This document shows, piece after piece, positions 26,793-36,546 of a stretch of 64,000 bases of DNA. The notes under the pieces were generated by a model, which was not told the origin of the DNA, made no database searches, and worked only from the letters and a program-made list of their open reading frames with translations. Source of the DNA: DASZWJ01 sp963813895. GTDB taxonomy: Bacteria > Pseudomonadota > Gammaproteobacteria > JAURND01. The position numbers were made by a program, and so were the translations under genes. Location of the stretch: the NCBI GenBank assembly GCA_963813895.1, contig CAWFAS010000001.1:496001-560000 (forward strand). Direction: 5' to 3'. Each line of letters begins with the position of its first letter. Within the stretch, counting starts at the first letter, position 1.

Positions 26793-28622
26793 TCACTCCA
26801 CCGTCACAGATTTAGCCAAATTGCGTGGCTGGTCTACATCAGTCCCCTTCAAAACTGCCACATGATAGGCCAGCATCTGTAACGGAATTGTATAGACGAT
26901 GGGCGCAACAATGCTCCCTGTGTGCGGCATGGGAATTAGAGTTACATCAGCGGATTCTGCAAATGTTTGACCCGCTTCTCCGAACACAATCAGCTGGCCG
27001 CCACGTGCGCGTACTTCTTGTAGATTGGAAGTTAATTTTTCTAATAAGCTATCATGTGGGGCAACCGCAATAACTAGCATATTTTCATCAACTAATGCCA
27101 AAGGCCCATGTTTAAGTTCACCTGCGGGATAGGCTTCAGCATGGATGTAGGACAATTCTTTAAGTTTCAGTGCGCCCTCCATGGCGATCGGATATTCAAT
27201 GCCGCGTCCTAAAAATAAAGCGTGTTGTTTCTCCACAAATCTTTTAGCCAATTCAGCAATGGTTTTATCCAGCAATAAAACTTGTTTAATTTGGGTTGCC
27301 AGATCACGTAATTGCGCAACAACCTCTGTTTCCTTGTCCGCAGTGACTTTATAACGCCTGCCCAATACAGTAGTTAACATTAAGAGCGCTACTAATTGCG
27401 TAGTAAATGCTTTTGTAGAAGCAACCCCAATTTCTGTCCCTGCTCTCGTCAGCAAGGTGAAATCTGCTTCACGCACAAGCGAGCTTTCTGGGGCATTGCA
27501 GATAGCTAGGGTGCTTTCATAACCTAATTCTTTTGCTTGGCGTAGCGCTGCTAATGTGTCTGCGGTTTCTCCTGATTGTGACAAAACCACAAATAAACTT
27601 CCGGGCTGGACGACTGGCTGGCGGTAACGAAATTCGCTGGCAATTTCAACTTGGCAGGGAATTCCCGCTAGGCTTTCTAACCAATAACGCCCTACCATAC
27701 CTGCATGATAGCTCGTTCCACAAGCGGCAATTTGTACTTGTTTAATTCGGTCGAAATGAGCTTCGGCTTCAATGCCAAAAGCGGGTTCCAGGATTCGGTT
27801 TTGGGTAATTCGCCCTTCCAGCGTATTGTCAACCGCAGTGGGTTGCTCAAAAATTTCTTTCAGCATAAAATGGCGATAATTGCCACGATCTATTCCACTG
27901 TTGTCTTGTTGGGAAATATGTAGGTCGCGCTTGACCTCTTGTCCTTTGATATTATAAATAGTTACATTGTGCTGACTCACGTCAGCGATGTCGCCATCCT
28001 GCAGAAACATAAACTGGTTGGTGACTGGTAATAAGGCGAAACTGTCAGAGGCAATAAAATTGGCCCTCTCGGTAATTCCAATGGCCAGGGGTGGCCCGTT
28101 GCGTATAGCAATCAATCGTTCCGGTTCGCGGCGATTTAACACCACTAATGCAAATGCGCCCTCCAATTGCTGCGCTACCAGCCGCACGGCGGTTAAAAAG
28201 TCATGTTGCTGCAGGTAATGATGTATGAGATGGGCAGCTACCTCCGTATCTGTTTCGGAGGAAAATTCATATCCTTGCTCAATTAATTTTGGCCGGAAAT
28301 GATCATGGTTTTCAATGATACCATTGTGAACAATAGCAATATCACTCAGCGAAAGAATGGGGTGGGCGTTTTGTTCAGAAGGCACGCCATGTGTTGCCCA
28401 GCGGGTATGGGCTATACCGGTACAACCGGTCACAGGATGCTCTTGCAGCGCTGCTTGCAATCGAGACACCTTACCCTCAATACGCACTCGCTGAATTTCT
28501 CCAGTAGAATCCAACACCGCTATTCCAGCTGAATCATAACCACGATAAGCCAGCCGTTTCAAACCTTCTAAGAGGATGGGTGCTACATTCTGCGCTGCCG
28601 CAGCTCCGACGATGCCACACAT
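26793..28622 (-). CDS. glmS: Glutamine--fructose-6-phosphate aminotransferase (isomerizing)
   Basis: A 609-residue enzyme making glucosamine 6-phosphate for peptidoglycan and LPS. The N-terminal nucleophile Cys2 is in MCGIVGAAAA, with the glutaminase motifs RLAYRGYDSAGIA and HTRWATHG. Two SIS sugar-isomerase domains follow (VLSQSGETADTLAALRQAK, about 347-365, and FLGRGIEYPIAMEGALKLKE), and the C-terminal DQPRNLAKSVTVE ending is canonical. No glmU is next to it. I see no sign of a glmS ribozyme in the short upstream region, as expected outside Firmicutes. Confidence 0.97.
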   Translation of the reverse strand: MCGIVGAAAAQNVAPILLEGLKRLAYRGYDSAGIAVLDSTGEIQRVRIEGKVSRLQAALQEHPVTGCTGIAHTRWATHGVPSEQNAHPILSLSDIAIVHNGIIENHDHFRPKLIEQGYEFSSETDTEVAAHLIHHYLQQHDFLTAVRLVAQQLEGAFALVVLNRREPERLIAIRNGPPLAIGITERANFIASDSFALLPVTNQFMFLQDGDIADVSQHNVTIYNIKGQEVKRDLHISQQDNSGIDRGNYRHFMLKEIFEQPTAVDNTLEGRITQNRILEPAFGIEAEAHFDRIKQVQIAACGTSYHAGMVGRYWLESLAGIPCQVEIASEFRYRQPVVQPGSLFVVLSQSGETADTLAALRQAKELGYESTLAICNAPESSLVREADFTLLTRAGTEIGVASTKAFTTQLVALLMLTTVLGRRYKVTADKETEVVAQLRDLATQIKQVLLLDKTIAELAKRFVEKQHALFLGRGIEYPIAMEGALKLKELSYIHAEAYPAGELKHGPLALVDENMLVIAVAPHDSLLEKLTSNLQEVRARGGQLIVFGEAGQTFAESADVTLIPMPHTGSIVAPIVYTIPLQMLAYHVAVLKGTDVDQPRNLAKSVTVE

Positions 28623-28681
28623 AGACTATCTCCTGTAAATTATGCTGTAGGATACCTTATAATATAGTTTTTTAGCAATTT

Positions 28682-28711
28682 CACCGAGCCGCAACCGTTA
28701 CGGAGCGTTTA
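28682..28711. repeat. Family A half element
   Basis: One arm of family A with two changes (CACCGAGCCGCAACCGTTAC, then GGAGCGTTTA). The other arm is missing apart from a weak TTAAACCTCGG about 10 bp later, so this is a decayed copy. It lies between glmS and the ureohydrolase gene. Confidence 0.85.
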
Positions 28712-28759
28712 TTGTTAAACCTCGGCCATAACCTTAATTGAATTAGCGCGGATCTAGCA

Positions 28760-29833
28760 CTAGGATGAATGCAACACCCAGCCACATAGCTTATAGAGTA
28801 AGCGTGCTCCAACATTTGCATCCCATTCGGAGGCGGTATCTGGTTGTGTATTCGGGGAATTAGGAGGGGAGCCAGGAGCGATTTCATTCAAATCAAAGCC
28901 AATGATCCTGCGGCCTGATAAGGCAACTTGTTTAATTAAATATAAAGCTTCACTTAATTCAAGGCCCCCTGGTACTGGCGTGCCGGTATGAGGGCAGAAG
29001 CGTGGGTCCAGGCCATCGATATCAAACGAAATGTAAACTTGTTGTGGCAATTGCGCGATAATCTGCTGACAGATATCAGACCAGCTAATGCCGCTGAGTT
29101 TCTGCTCTACCATGGCTGTATCATAAAAAACTGCGACTCGCTCCGGAAAACGGCTCATAAATTCATATTCTTCTTCGCAAAAATCACGAATACCCACTTG
29201 CACCAGTTTAGCTAGAGATGTTTTGGTTAAGACGTTGTACATGATAGAGGCATGGGAATACTCAAAGCCTTCATAAGCCTGGCGCATATCCGCGTGGGCA
29301 TCAAAATGTAGAATCCCCATATCAGGATATTGTTCCAAAAATGCTTTAATGGCACCCAAGGGAATAGCATGGTCACCACCCACAAGGCCCACGCATTTTC
29401 CTTGCTGCAGCAAATGCTGGGTTTGTGTGTAAACATAATCGTTTAAACGAGCGCTATAGTCATTTACTAGTTGAATGTCTGATTGTAGTTCGAAATCGTT
29501 TTCATCCAGATTACCGCCGACGGCAATAACCTTTTGGGCATGTTGGCGGGCTAAGGTATTCCACTGCTGCACATTGCTTGATTCCTCTGCCATAGCGATA
29601 CCTGCGCTATAAAAATTACCTAAATCATAATCAAACAGATCAACCTGCTTGCTAGCCTGCATAATGGCTTGTGGGGCATTGGCTGTGCCACCACCATAAG
29701 AGGTGGTTGCCTCCCAGGGGACTGGCAGCAATACTAATCGCGCTTCTTGCACGGTATAGGGTAAGCCGAAGATGCCGGAATTTTTAGTGGCGGCAGCGTT
29801 TGGGTCAAAAGTTTTCAAGGACTTCTTCTCCAA
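28760..29833 (-). CDS. Agmatinase/arginase family ureohydrolase
   Basis: A 357-residue binuclear manganese ureohydrolase. The metal ligands are in GGDHAIPLG (about 154-162), the motif FDAHADMRQAY (about 178-188) and FDIDGLDP (about 271-278). It most resembles SpeB-type agmatinases, which convert agmatine to putrescine and urea, but formiminoglutamase or guanidinobutyrase activity cannot be excluded. It lies 1 bp after hslU, so it is read from the same operon, although the functions are unrelated. Confidence 0.82.
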   Translation of the reverse strand: MEKKSLKTFDPNAAATKNSGIFGLPYTVQEARLVLLPVPWEATTSYGGGTANAPQAIMQASKQVDLFDYDLGNFYSAGIAMAEESSNVQQWNTLARQHAQKVIAVGGNLDENDFELQSDIQLVNDYSARLNDYVYTQTQHLLQQGKCVGLVGGDHAIPLGAIKAFLEQYPDMGILHFDAHADMRQAYEGFEYSHASIMYNVLTKTSLAKLVQVGIRDFCEEEYEFMSRFPERVAVFYDTAMVEQKLSGISWSDICQQIIAQLPQQVYISFDIDGLDPRFCPHTGTPVPGGLELSEALYLIKQVALSGRRIIGFDLNEIAPGSPPNSPNTQPDTASEWDANVGARLLYKLCGWVLHSS

Positions 29834-29834
29834 T

Positions 29835-31214
29835 TTATAGAATATACCTGCTTAAATCCTCGTTCTTTAACAAAGTAGTTAGTTGTTTATCAACGTAATC
29901 TGCCGTAACTGTTAAAGATTCCCCACTGCGGTCAGTTGCATCGAAAGAAATGCTCTCCAGCAGACGTTCCAGGATAGTATATAAACGTCTGGCACCAATA
30001 TTTTCTGAGCGCTCATTCACTTGGAAGGCAATCTCTGCAATGCGGCGAATGCCGTCAGGAGCAAAGTCTAATTTAAATCCTTCAGTACCCATTAATTCAG
30101 TATATTGAGTGACCAAAGAGGCTTGGGGTTCGGTAAGGATGCGGGCAAAGTCATCTGTGGTTAGGGCCTTCAACTCAACGCGGATAGGCAACCTGCCTTG
30201 TAATTCTGGCACTAAATCTGAGGGCTTAGATAAGTGAAAAGCGCCGGAAGCGATAAACAAAATATGGTCCGATTTCACCATGCCATATTTGGTGGATACC
30301 GTTGATCCTTCTACCAATGGTAGCAGATCGCGTTGTACGCCTTCGCGTGAAACATCAGCGCCACCGTATTCACTGCCGCGGCGCACAATTTTGTCAATTT
30401 CATCAATGAATACGATACCATTTTGTTCTACACTTTCAACGGCCAACTTGCGGATTTCATCTTCATTTACTAGTTTGGCGGCCTCTTCATCACTTAATTG
30501 CTGCAATGCATCTTTAATCTTCATCTTGCGTCGTTTAGTGCGCTCTCCGGCCAGAGATTGGAACATGGTTTGTAGCTGGTTGGTCATTTCTTCCATACCA
30601 GGGGGGGCCATAATTTCTACGCCAACCTGCGAACTCACTTCGATTTCAATTTCCGTGTCATCTAATTGGCCTTCGCGCAATCTTTTGCGAAATAGTTGTC
30701 GAGTTGCGGAGTCTTTTTCTTTTTCAAGATCAATAGTGGGTTTGGTAGTAAGAGTGGAACGCGCTGGCGTGAGTAAAACGTCAAGAATACGTTCTTCAGC
30801 AATTTCTTCGGCGCGGGTGCGTACTTTTTCCATTTCGCTTTCTCGTACCAGCTTTACAGCTACATCTGCCAAATCACGGATAATAGATTCAACGTCACGT
30901 CCCACATAGCCAACTTCGGTAAATTTCGTGGCCTCTACTTTGATGAAAGGTGCTTTGGCTAACTCTGCCAGGCGACGGGCAATCTCGGTTTTACCTACAC
31001 CGGTCGGGCCGATCATTAGAATATTTTTTGGAGTGATTTCTTTAGCCAGTTCAGCGGGTAGCTGTATACGACGCCAGCGGTTACGCAATGCAATAGCCAC
31101 CGCGCGTTTTGCCTCATCCTGCCCTATGATATATTTGTTTAATTCTTCGACAATTTCTCGAGGGGTCATAGTAGATTGGATATCAATAGAAATTTGTCTA
31201 TGTCTATATGCCAT
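29835..31214 (-). CDS. hslU: ATP-dependent protease ATPase subunit HslU
   Basis: A 459-residue AAA+ unfoldase that feeds substrates to HslV. Walker A is GPTGVGKTEIARR (about 69-81) and Walker B is IVFIDEIDKI (about 270-279). The I-domain and the C-terminal tail ENLSRYIL-like ending (EDLSRYIL), which docks into HslV, are both present. The ATG at 31214 with an AGAGAA site gives 15 residues before the family's usual MTPREIVEEL; the internal ATG at 31169 would match E. coli length but has no Shine-Dalgarno. Confidence 0.96.
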   Translation of the reverse strand: MAYRHRQISIDIQSTMTPREIVEELNKYIIGQDEAKRAVAIALRNRWRRIQLPAELAKEITPKNILMIGPTGVGKTEIARRLAELAKAPFIKVEATKFTEVGYVGRDVESIIRDLADVAVKLVRESEMEKVRTRAEEIAEERILDVLLTPARSTLTTKPTIDLEKEKDSATRQLFRKRLREGQLDDTEIEIEVSSQVGVEIMAPPGMEEMTNQLQTMFQSLAGERTKRRKMKIKDALQQLSDEEAAKLVNEDEIRKLAVESVEQNGIVFIDEIDKIVRRGSEYGGADVSREGVQRDLLPLVEGSTVSTKYGMVKSDHILFIASGAFHLSKPSDLVPELQGRLPIRVELKALTTDDFARILTEPQASLVTQYTELMGTEGFKLDFAPDGIRRIAEIAFQVNERSENIGARRLYTILERLLESISFDATDRSGESLTVTADYVDKQLTTLLKNEDLSRYIL

Positions 31215-31279
31215 TTTATATTCTCTGTAGTGGGTTTAGGTTGGGCGGTTGCGTTTAGAATGACAAATAATTTTTTGAA

Positions 31280-31831
31280 CTAAACAGTCTCTGTAGGAAG
31301 CTCTTCTATCACGAAGTTTTTATTAGTAAAAATGCAAATTTCCGCTGCGACGGTCAATGATTTTTCGACAATGTCGCGCGCTCCTAGCTCAGTATGGCGT
31401 AGCAAAGCCCGGGCTGCAGACTCAGCAAAAGCGCCTCCTGAACCAATGGCCATGATGCCTTCTTCAGGTTCAATAACATCGCCAAGGCCTGTAATAACTA
31501 AAGAGTTTTTGGCATCAGCAACTGCAAGTAATGCTTCTAGCCTGCGCAACATTTTATCAGTGCGCCAATCCTTTGCTAACTCAACTGCAGCACGAGTCAG
31601 GTTTCCAGCGTGCTTTTCAAGTTTAGCCTCAAATAATTCCAATAAGGTGAAAGCATCTGCAGTGCCGCCTGCGAAACCAGCGATGACTTTGTCATTGTAT
31701 AAGCGCCGTACTTTGCGGGCATTGCTTTTCATAACCATTGATTTGCCCATCGTCACTTGGCCATCACCGCCAATAACTACTCGATTGCCACGTCTTACGG
31801 AAAGGATGGTGGTGCCCCTGAATTGTTCCAA
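31280..31831 (-). CDS. hslV: ATP-dependent protease proteolytic subunit HslV
   Basis: A 183-residue proteasome-like threonine peptidase. The catalytic Thr is the first of TTILSVRRGN, preceded by a six-residue propeptide MEQFRG. The start codon is TTG, with AGGAG 9-10 bp upstream; there is no alternative ATG before the catalytic Thr. Motifs IGGDGQVTMG and GFAGGTADAFTL are canonical. hslV and hslU are 65 bp apart in one operon with the SPOR-domain gene upstream. Confidence 0.96.
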   Translation of the reverse strand: MEQFRGTTILSVRRGNRVVIGGDGQVTMGKSMVMKSNARKVRRLYNDKVIAGFAGGTADAFTLLELFEAKLEKHAGNLTRAAVELAKDWRTDKMLRRLEALLAVADAKNSLVITGLGDVIEPEEGIMAIGSGGAFAESAARALLRHTELGARDIVEKSLTVAAEICIFTNKNFVIEELPTETV

Positions 31832-31979
31832 AGGAAGTCTCCTATGATTTTTTATAAAAGGGATCTATATCAACTATATATGGTCAGTAATAGGGATTAT
31901 TTCAAGAGCTTGGGCAGAGTTCAATTGAATTAGGGTTGGTTGGCATAGCGGGGGAGCTGTGACGACACACCCTAGTAGA

Positions 31980-32732
31980 CTAGGGTTGTTTAATCATAAT
32001 GCTCGCAACATTGTTCTGTCGTAAAGCTTGTTGTTTCTCTAGCGCCAGCTGTTTAGAGGAAAAAGGCCCTACATAGACCCGGTTCCAAGGCTGACCATCT
32101 AAAGTATTTTTTTGAATAGTCACACTGAATCCAAGCATTGAAAGCTGGGCTTTAAGTCTGTCCGCATCGCTATAGTTTTTTACCGATGCTACTTGCAACA
32201 CATAACTGCCAGCATGGGCCGAATTTTCTTCTTGCGACCTTATGGCTTTGGCAGAAGTTGGCGCAGGGGATGAAGAGGGTTCAGAAGGAGCAGTTGCTTC
32301 TCTGGGCACAATGGAAGTGGAAGGTCTGGTGGTCACTGCGGGAGTATTTGCTGTAGCAGCCACTGGTGGGGAAGACGGCTTTCTTGTTGGGGGCGTGGAT
32401 GAATCAATGGGGATATTGCTAGAATCTACCTGCATTTTTGGCAGAACAGTGTAGAAGTCAAATTGTGGAGCGTGCGATTGACCGGCAACTGTATCCGAGC
32501 TGGCGTTTTGTCTTTTAGAGGCTAAATGAGGGTGTCGCGGTTGAGGTGATTCTTGCTTGAGCGGGGCTATTTCATGGGCATACTCCCAAAAAATAGCTAA
32601 AGCTATAGTTACTCCAAGTAAAATTCCAATAATTGCCCATTTTAGGCCATTTGGAGCATTTTTGGCTGATGGTTTTTCATAACGGCGTGTTGTCGTGCGG
32701 CTTGGTCTGGTTTTGCGGTAATCTCTGGCCAT
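31980..32732 (-). CDS. ftsN: SPOR-domain cell division protein, FtsN-like
   Basis: A 250-residue bitopic inner-membrane protein. A short basic cytoplasmic tail (MARDYRKTRPSRTTTRRYEK) is followed by one membrane segment (IIGILLGVTIALAIFW, about 35-50). A long periplasmic Pro/Ser/Thr-rich linker leads to a C-terminal SPOR domain that binds denuded glycan at the septum (SYVLQVASVKNYSDADRLKA, then VYVGPFSSKQLA). The position next to hslVU is the FtsN locus of Gammaproteobacteria. The ATG at 32732 is used; a GTG four codons upstream abuts the previous gene. The stop codon lies inside a small palindrome ACCCTAGT/ACTAGGGT. Confidence 0.85.
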   Translation of the reverse strand: MARDYRKTRPSRTTTRRYEKPSAKNAPNGLKWAIIGILLGVTIALAIFWEYAHEIAPLKQESPQPRHPHLASKRQNASSDTVAGQSHAPQFDFYTVLPKMQVDSSNIPIDSSTPPTRKPSSPPVAATANTPAVTTRPSTSIVPREATAPSEPSSSPAPTSAKAIRSQEENSAHAGSYVLQVASVKNYSDADRLKAQLSMLGFSVTIQKNTLDGQPWNRVYVGPFSSKQLALEKQQALRQNNVASIMIKQP

Positions 32733-32746
32733 ATAGGGTTTCACAT

Positions 32747-34156
32747 TTAATGTTGCAGCGGTGGTAGTACCGCAGCTTCCTGGGTGACGGGAACGCCATT
32801 CGCCATGAGCTGCTTATTTTTATAACTTATCTCTGACTGATAACTGTCATCTTCTGGGGTTAACCACTTATTTTGCACCCATTTTTTTATTTGCTGATTA
32901 GCATGTTGTTCTACTGCGGTGGGGGTATTGGCTAAATTATCAGTAGCGGTGATCCCCAGTAAACGGCCCACAGCACTTTGGTTAAAGTAACTTATGAGTC
33001 CTGAAAGCATCGGAGCGGGTATTTTTAAATGTGCTGTTGCCTCTAAATAATCTAAAAAAGTTTTCAAGTTGGTTGCCATAGCACTTTGCGGTGTTAACTT
33101 GAGCTGTATAGTTGCCGCAAAGATACCTGATGGCATGACTAAATTCAATTTGTCGATGTTAAAATCTAGGCCCTTGCTGACCAACATCATAAATAAATCA
33201 TTATATAATAAAAGTTGCGTGGTCGAGAGGGCTTCAGCACTTGTAATTTGCGTAAGTTCTTTACGTATGGCTAATAAAGTCGGCACGTCCAATTGATTGA
33301 TAATCAATTTTATTTGGTGCGGTCCATAGCTACCGTTATCAAAAACAATTTTATTCAAAATGGCATTTAATCTATAACTCATTTTAGCGCTTTGCTCTGC
33401 ACTTTGTGATTGCATCGTAAGTCCATCTAGCTGTATACGGGAGCTATGGTCGATGGTTTCCCAGGATACATTACCGATTTTCGTTGTTCTCCAGCCAAGA
33501 AAAAGGCCGCTTGGAGTTTTGCGTAAGCTGAATTGTTCGCTTAAATTAGTTATTTGTTGCAAAAATTCTGGGGTAGTGATGTTTCCCGTAGGGGATTCAA
33601 TGCTGGCGAAGATTTGGTTCATGTTAGGTGATAAAAGTAAGGTGGCGGTGAGAGAGGTCAGCTGTGCAGTTATTCCTTTACCTTGATTATTAAGATGTAA
33701 ATTGGGTGCATTAATAGCAGTTAATAGGGACCCATCTAATTCGGCAAAAGTGATGGTATCAATCAGGCCCAGGGCGGTTTTGATAGTGCTTTTAATGACA
33801 GCTCTTCCCAATAAAAACCGATCTTTTGCTTCTTGTGGAGAAACCCATAGAAAAGGGCCGTGTTCTATGTGTTGATTAAGGGTGAGTGGAATGGCTCCGG
33901 GATTTTCATTGCCGAGCCATTTTTTGATTTCCATCAGGGTGGGATAGCTCAGGTCTACCTGAACTACTGCATCGGAGTTGAACCAGCCGCGTTTATAGCT
34001 CACCAGTTTCAGCTTTATATTTTCTTCCCTAGACCAAGTCTCTAAAACTTGTGAATATTTTTTTTCTACAGCCATTCCCATGGCAAGAGGAAGCAGGGCA
34101 GTGATAATAACAATGATAATCACAGCGACGGATGTCCATATCAACCATTTCTTCAT
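32747..34156 (-). CDS. DUF945 family protein (YdgA-like)
   Basis: A 469-residue protein with an N-terminal signal anchor (LIWTSVAVIIIVIITALLPL) and a long periplasmic DUF945 domain, recognised by YKRGWFNSDAVVQVDLSY near residues 53-70 and LTLNQHIEHGPFLW at about 97-110. The function of the family is unknown; E. coli YdgA is an inner-membrane dimer. It is the first gene of the DUF945-ftsN-hslV-hslU run. A GAGGT site precedes the ATG, but a palindromic element starts only 12 bp upstream, so the promoter must lie in or beyond that repeat. Confidence 0.8.
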   Translation of the reverse strand: MKKWLIWTSVAVIIIVIITALLPLAMGMAVEKKYSQVLETWSREENIKLKLVSYKRGWFNSDAVVQVDLSYPTLMEIKKWLGNENPGAIPLTLNQHIEHGPFLWVSPQEAKDRFLLGRAVIKSTIKTALGLIDTITFAELDGSLLTAINAPNLHLNNQGKGITAQLTSLTATLLLSPNMNQIFASIESPTGNITTPEFLQQITNLSEQFSLRKTPSGLFLGWRTTKIGNVSWETIDHSSRIQLDGLTMQSQSAEQSAKMSYRLNAILNKIVFDNGSYGPHQIKLIINQLDVPTLLAIRKELTQITSAEALSTTQLLLYNDLFMMLVSKGLDFNIDKLNLVMPSGIFAATIQLKLTPQSAMATNLKTFLDYLEATAHLKIPAPMLSGLISYFNQSAVGRLLGITATDNLANTPTAVEQHANQQIKKWVQNKWLTPEDDSYQSEISYKNKQLMANGVPVTQEAAVLPPLQH

Positions 34157-34167
34157 TAGCTAACCTC

Positions 34168-34350
34168 AGGGCTTGTGCAAGAATAATTCTTCACATTAGG
34201 CGCTCATTATGGCATCATCTTCAAGCGCTCCTCAATCGAAAAACCTCGAAAGACGTCAAGTATTCCTGCGATTTTTCGTGATGAAGGTGCGTTTAAATCT
34301 AATACCCTGACTTCCCGCCTAATGTGAAGAATTATTCTTGCACAAGCCCT
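34168..34350. repeat. MITE-like element with perfect 35-bp inverted ends (family D1)
   Basis: Left end 34168-34202 (starting AGGGCTTGTGCAAGAATAAT) and right end 34316-34350 are exact inverse complements, separated by 113 bp with no coding potential that I can support. The layout, long ends around a small non-coding centre, is that of a miniature inverted-repeat element. It directly abuts the next element. Confidence 0.9.
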
Positions 34351-34644
34351 TAGGCTCTGTAAAACAATAACCTATCTTTTTAACATCCCATCTAAGACCC
34401 ATCTTCGCAGGCGGGAGGGGATAGAAAAACACTTACATAGAACAACCGACGTAGTCGTCCCGGCATGGAAGCCGGGATCCAGATCGCAGGAAGTGAAAGT
34501 TTCGCTTTCCTGCGCCCTGGATCCCGGCTTCCTGCCGGGACGACGTTCCGTCGACTATGCGCGCATTTTTCTACCCCCTCCCGTCTGCAAATCTGAGTCT
34601 CATCTGGGCGCTAAAAAGATAGGTTATTGTTTTACAGAGCCTTA
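34351..34644. repeat. Nested palindromic element with CTGTAAAACAATAACC ends (family D2)
   Basis: Ends of about 30 bp (GGCTCTGTAAAACAATAACC and its inverse near 34612-34642) enclose imperfect arms around 34395-34430 and 34561-34600. The centre is a strong palindrome (34454-34544, GTCGTCCCGGC ... GCCGGGACGAC with GGATCC stems). It looks like a family E palindrome inserted in a family D element. Solo ends occur at 15114 and 48905. Confidence 0.88.
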
Positions 34645-34651
34645 ATGCGAA

Positions 34652-36406
34652 TCACATGATTTCCGGTGCAGTTAACCCCAGTAGATTTAACCCATTATGT
34701 AAAACTTGCTTCGTACTGACAATCAAGCTCAAACGCGCATTGCGCAAAGTAATTTCTTCAACTAAAAAAGCGTGTGCATTGTAGTAAGCATGAAACTGAT
34801 TGGCTAGTTCCTGTAAATAATAGGCAATAATTCCAGGTTCATAGGCTACAGCCGCTGTTTCTACTACCTCCGGATACCTTGATAGGCCACGCAATAACTC
34901 TTTTTCATGCGGTGTAGTTAACAAGTGCAGGGCTGCGGTGCCTTGTTGACTATCCCAGTGCCATTGTTTTTGCCGTAATTGCCTTAAAACACTGCAAATA
35001 CGTGCATGTGCATACTGGATATAATACACCGGATTATCACTCGATTGCGATTTAGCCAGTTCTAAATCAAAATCCAGGTGTTGATCGCGTTTGCGCATAA
35101 TATAAAAAAAGCGGGCGGCATCATTTCCTACTTCATTGCGCAGCTCACGCAAAGTGACAAATTCACCCTCACGAGTTGACATGGAAACTCGGGTTTTGCC
35201 ACGATAAAGTATGGCAAATTGGACTAATAATACTTGTATTTTGTTAACATCATCTCCCAAAGCCTGAATTAATGCGCGTAATCGTGGAATGTAACCATGA
35301 TGGTCTGCCCCATAAATATCCAGCAATTCATGAAAACCGCGTTCTAATTTATTGAGATGGTAGCCGACGTCAGAGGCAAAATAAGTGGGCTGCCCATTCT
35401 CACGGATAACAACGCGGTCTTTTTCATCGCCAAAATCGGTGGATCGAAACCACGTGGCCCCTTCTTTTTCGTATAAGAAACCTCCTTGACGCAGCTTTTC
35501 AATGCCGCGCGCAATATCACCCGTGAGGTGCAATTGGCTCTCGCGGAACCAAGCCTGGCAAGTAACACCAAACTCAAGTAGATCATCGTGGATATCGCGC
35601 AATATACTATTTAAACCGTGTTCAAATACGACGTTAAATTCAGGGGTCGTTAGCAAGGACTCTGTCTGTGTTATTAATGCGTCGACATAGGCTTCTTCAT
35701 GGGCTTCGTCATCAGAAGGTAATCCAACATAAATATCATTAGCTGCTTTATAAAAACGTTCACCTTCCTGTACCTTCAGCTTCTTGGCGATATCGATAAT
35801 ATAATCGCCTTTATAACCTCTTCGCGGAATAGTGACCGGTTCGCCAAATAATTCCAAATAACGCAACCACACGCTCAAAGCGAGGATACGCATTTGTCGG
35901 CCGGCATCATTAACATAATACTCGCGATGAATCTGGAATCCATTGGCTTCCAATACATTTGCCAGACTGGCGCTATAGGCTGCAAGGCGACCATGTCCTA
36001 CGTGTAAGGGTCCTGTAGGATTGGCGGAAACTACCTCAATATGAATTCGTTGCTCTTTACCGCGTTCAGAGCGCCCAAAGTCAGTGCCTTGTGCCAGAAT
36101 GTCCGGAACCACCTGCTGAAACGCAGCTTCTTTTAAAGAGAAATTAATAAAGCCGGGAGCGGCTACTGTTACCTTTTCAACATCCTCCAGGTTGGGCAAT
36201 GCGGCTACTATGGCATCCGCTAGTTGTCGGGGGTTTTGCCGACTCTGCTTACCGAGAATTAAAGCAATATTGCAGGCAAAATCACCATGTTTAACATCAC
36301 GGGCGCGTTCAATTTGTATGGGTACAGTTAAATCCCGTGGAAGTTTGCCTGCTGTTTGCAAGGCGGTTATCGCGTGGCTGATGGCATCTTTGAGTTGTGT
36401 TTTCAT
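34652..36406 (-). CDS. argS: Arginyl-tRNA synthetase
   Basis: A 584-residue class I aminoacyl-tRNA synthetase. The HIGH-type signature is HVGHGRLAAY in NPTGPLHVGHGRLAAYS (about 128-144), and the KMSKS region appears as RVSMSTREGEFV, the degenerate form usual in ArgRS. The C-terminal DALR anticodon-binding domain is seen as YIQYAHARICSVLRQL and later helices. It is upstream of the ftsN-hslVU run, as in Legionella, but two palindromic elements now separate them. Confidence 0.96.
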   Translation of the reverse strand: MKTQLKDAISHAITALQTAGKLPRDLTVPIQIERARDVKHGDFACNIALILGKQSRQNPRQLADAIVAALPNLEDVEKVTVAAPGFINFSLKEAAFQQVVPDILAQGTDFGRSERGKEQRIHIEVVSANPTGPLHVGHGRLAAYSASLANVLEANGFQIHREYYVNDAGRQMRILALSVWLRYLELFGEPVTIPRRGYKGDYIIDIAKKLKVQEGERFYKAANDIYVGLPSDDEAHEEAYVDALITQTESLLTTPEFNVVFEHGLNSILRDIHDDLLEFGVTCQAWFRESQLHLTGDIARGIEKLRQGGFLYEKEGATWFRSTDFGDEKDRVVIRENGQPTYFASDVGYHLNKLERGFHELLDIYGADHHGYIPRLRALIQALGDDVNKIQVLLVQFAILYRGKTRVSMSTREGEFVTLRELRNEVGNDAARFFYIMRKRDQHLDFDLELAKSQSSDNPVYYIQYAHARICSVLRQLRQKQWHWDSQQGTAALHLLTTPHEKELLRGLSRYPEVVETAAVAYEPGIIAYYLQELANQFHAYYNAHAFLVEEITLRNARLSLIVSTKQVLHNGLNLLGLTAPEIM

Positions 36407-36546
36407 ATTTAGGTGCTTTTAGTGCTTTGTTTGAGTGAGTAGCGCCTGGCTGAATAATAGTAATAAATGCAGTTATCGTTACGCTCGTGTGGATTGAGTA
36501 TAGGTTAGGTTAAAGGGTGATGGGCGTCAAGCTGAGCACCCAGGAG

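Noticed and set aside
28623..28759. glmS ribozyme upstream of glmS
   Set aside because: The gap contains a decayed family A arm and no ribozyme-like pairing that I can see; the ribozyme is known from Gram-positive bacteria.
30280..30909. Long open frame (209 codons) antisense to hslU
   Set aside because: It is Ser/Arg-rich with no motif, has no ribosome-binding site, and lies wholly within a clear hslU gene on the other strand.
31332..31847. 171-codon frame antisense to hslV
   Set aside because: Mirror of hslV codons; low-complexity Ser/Ala/Pro translation without family resemblance.
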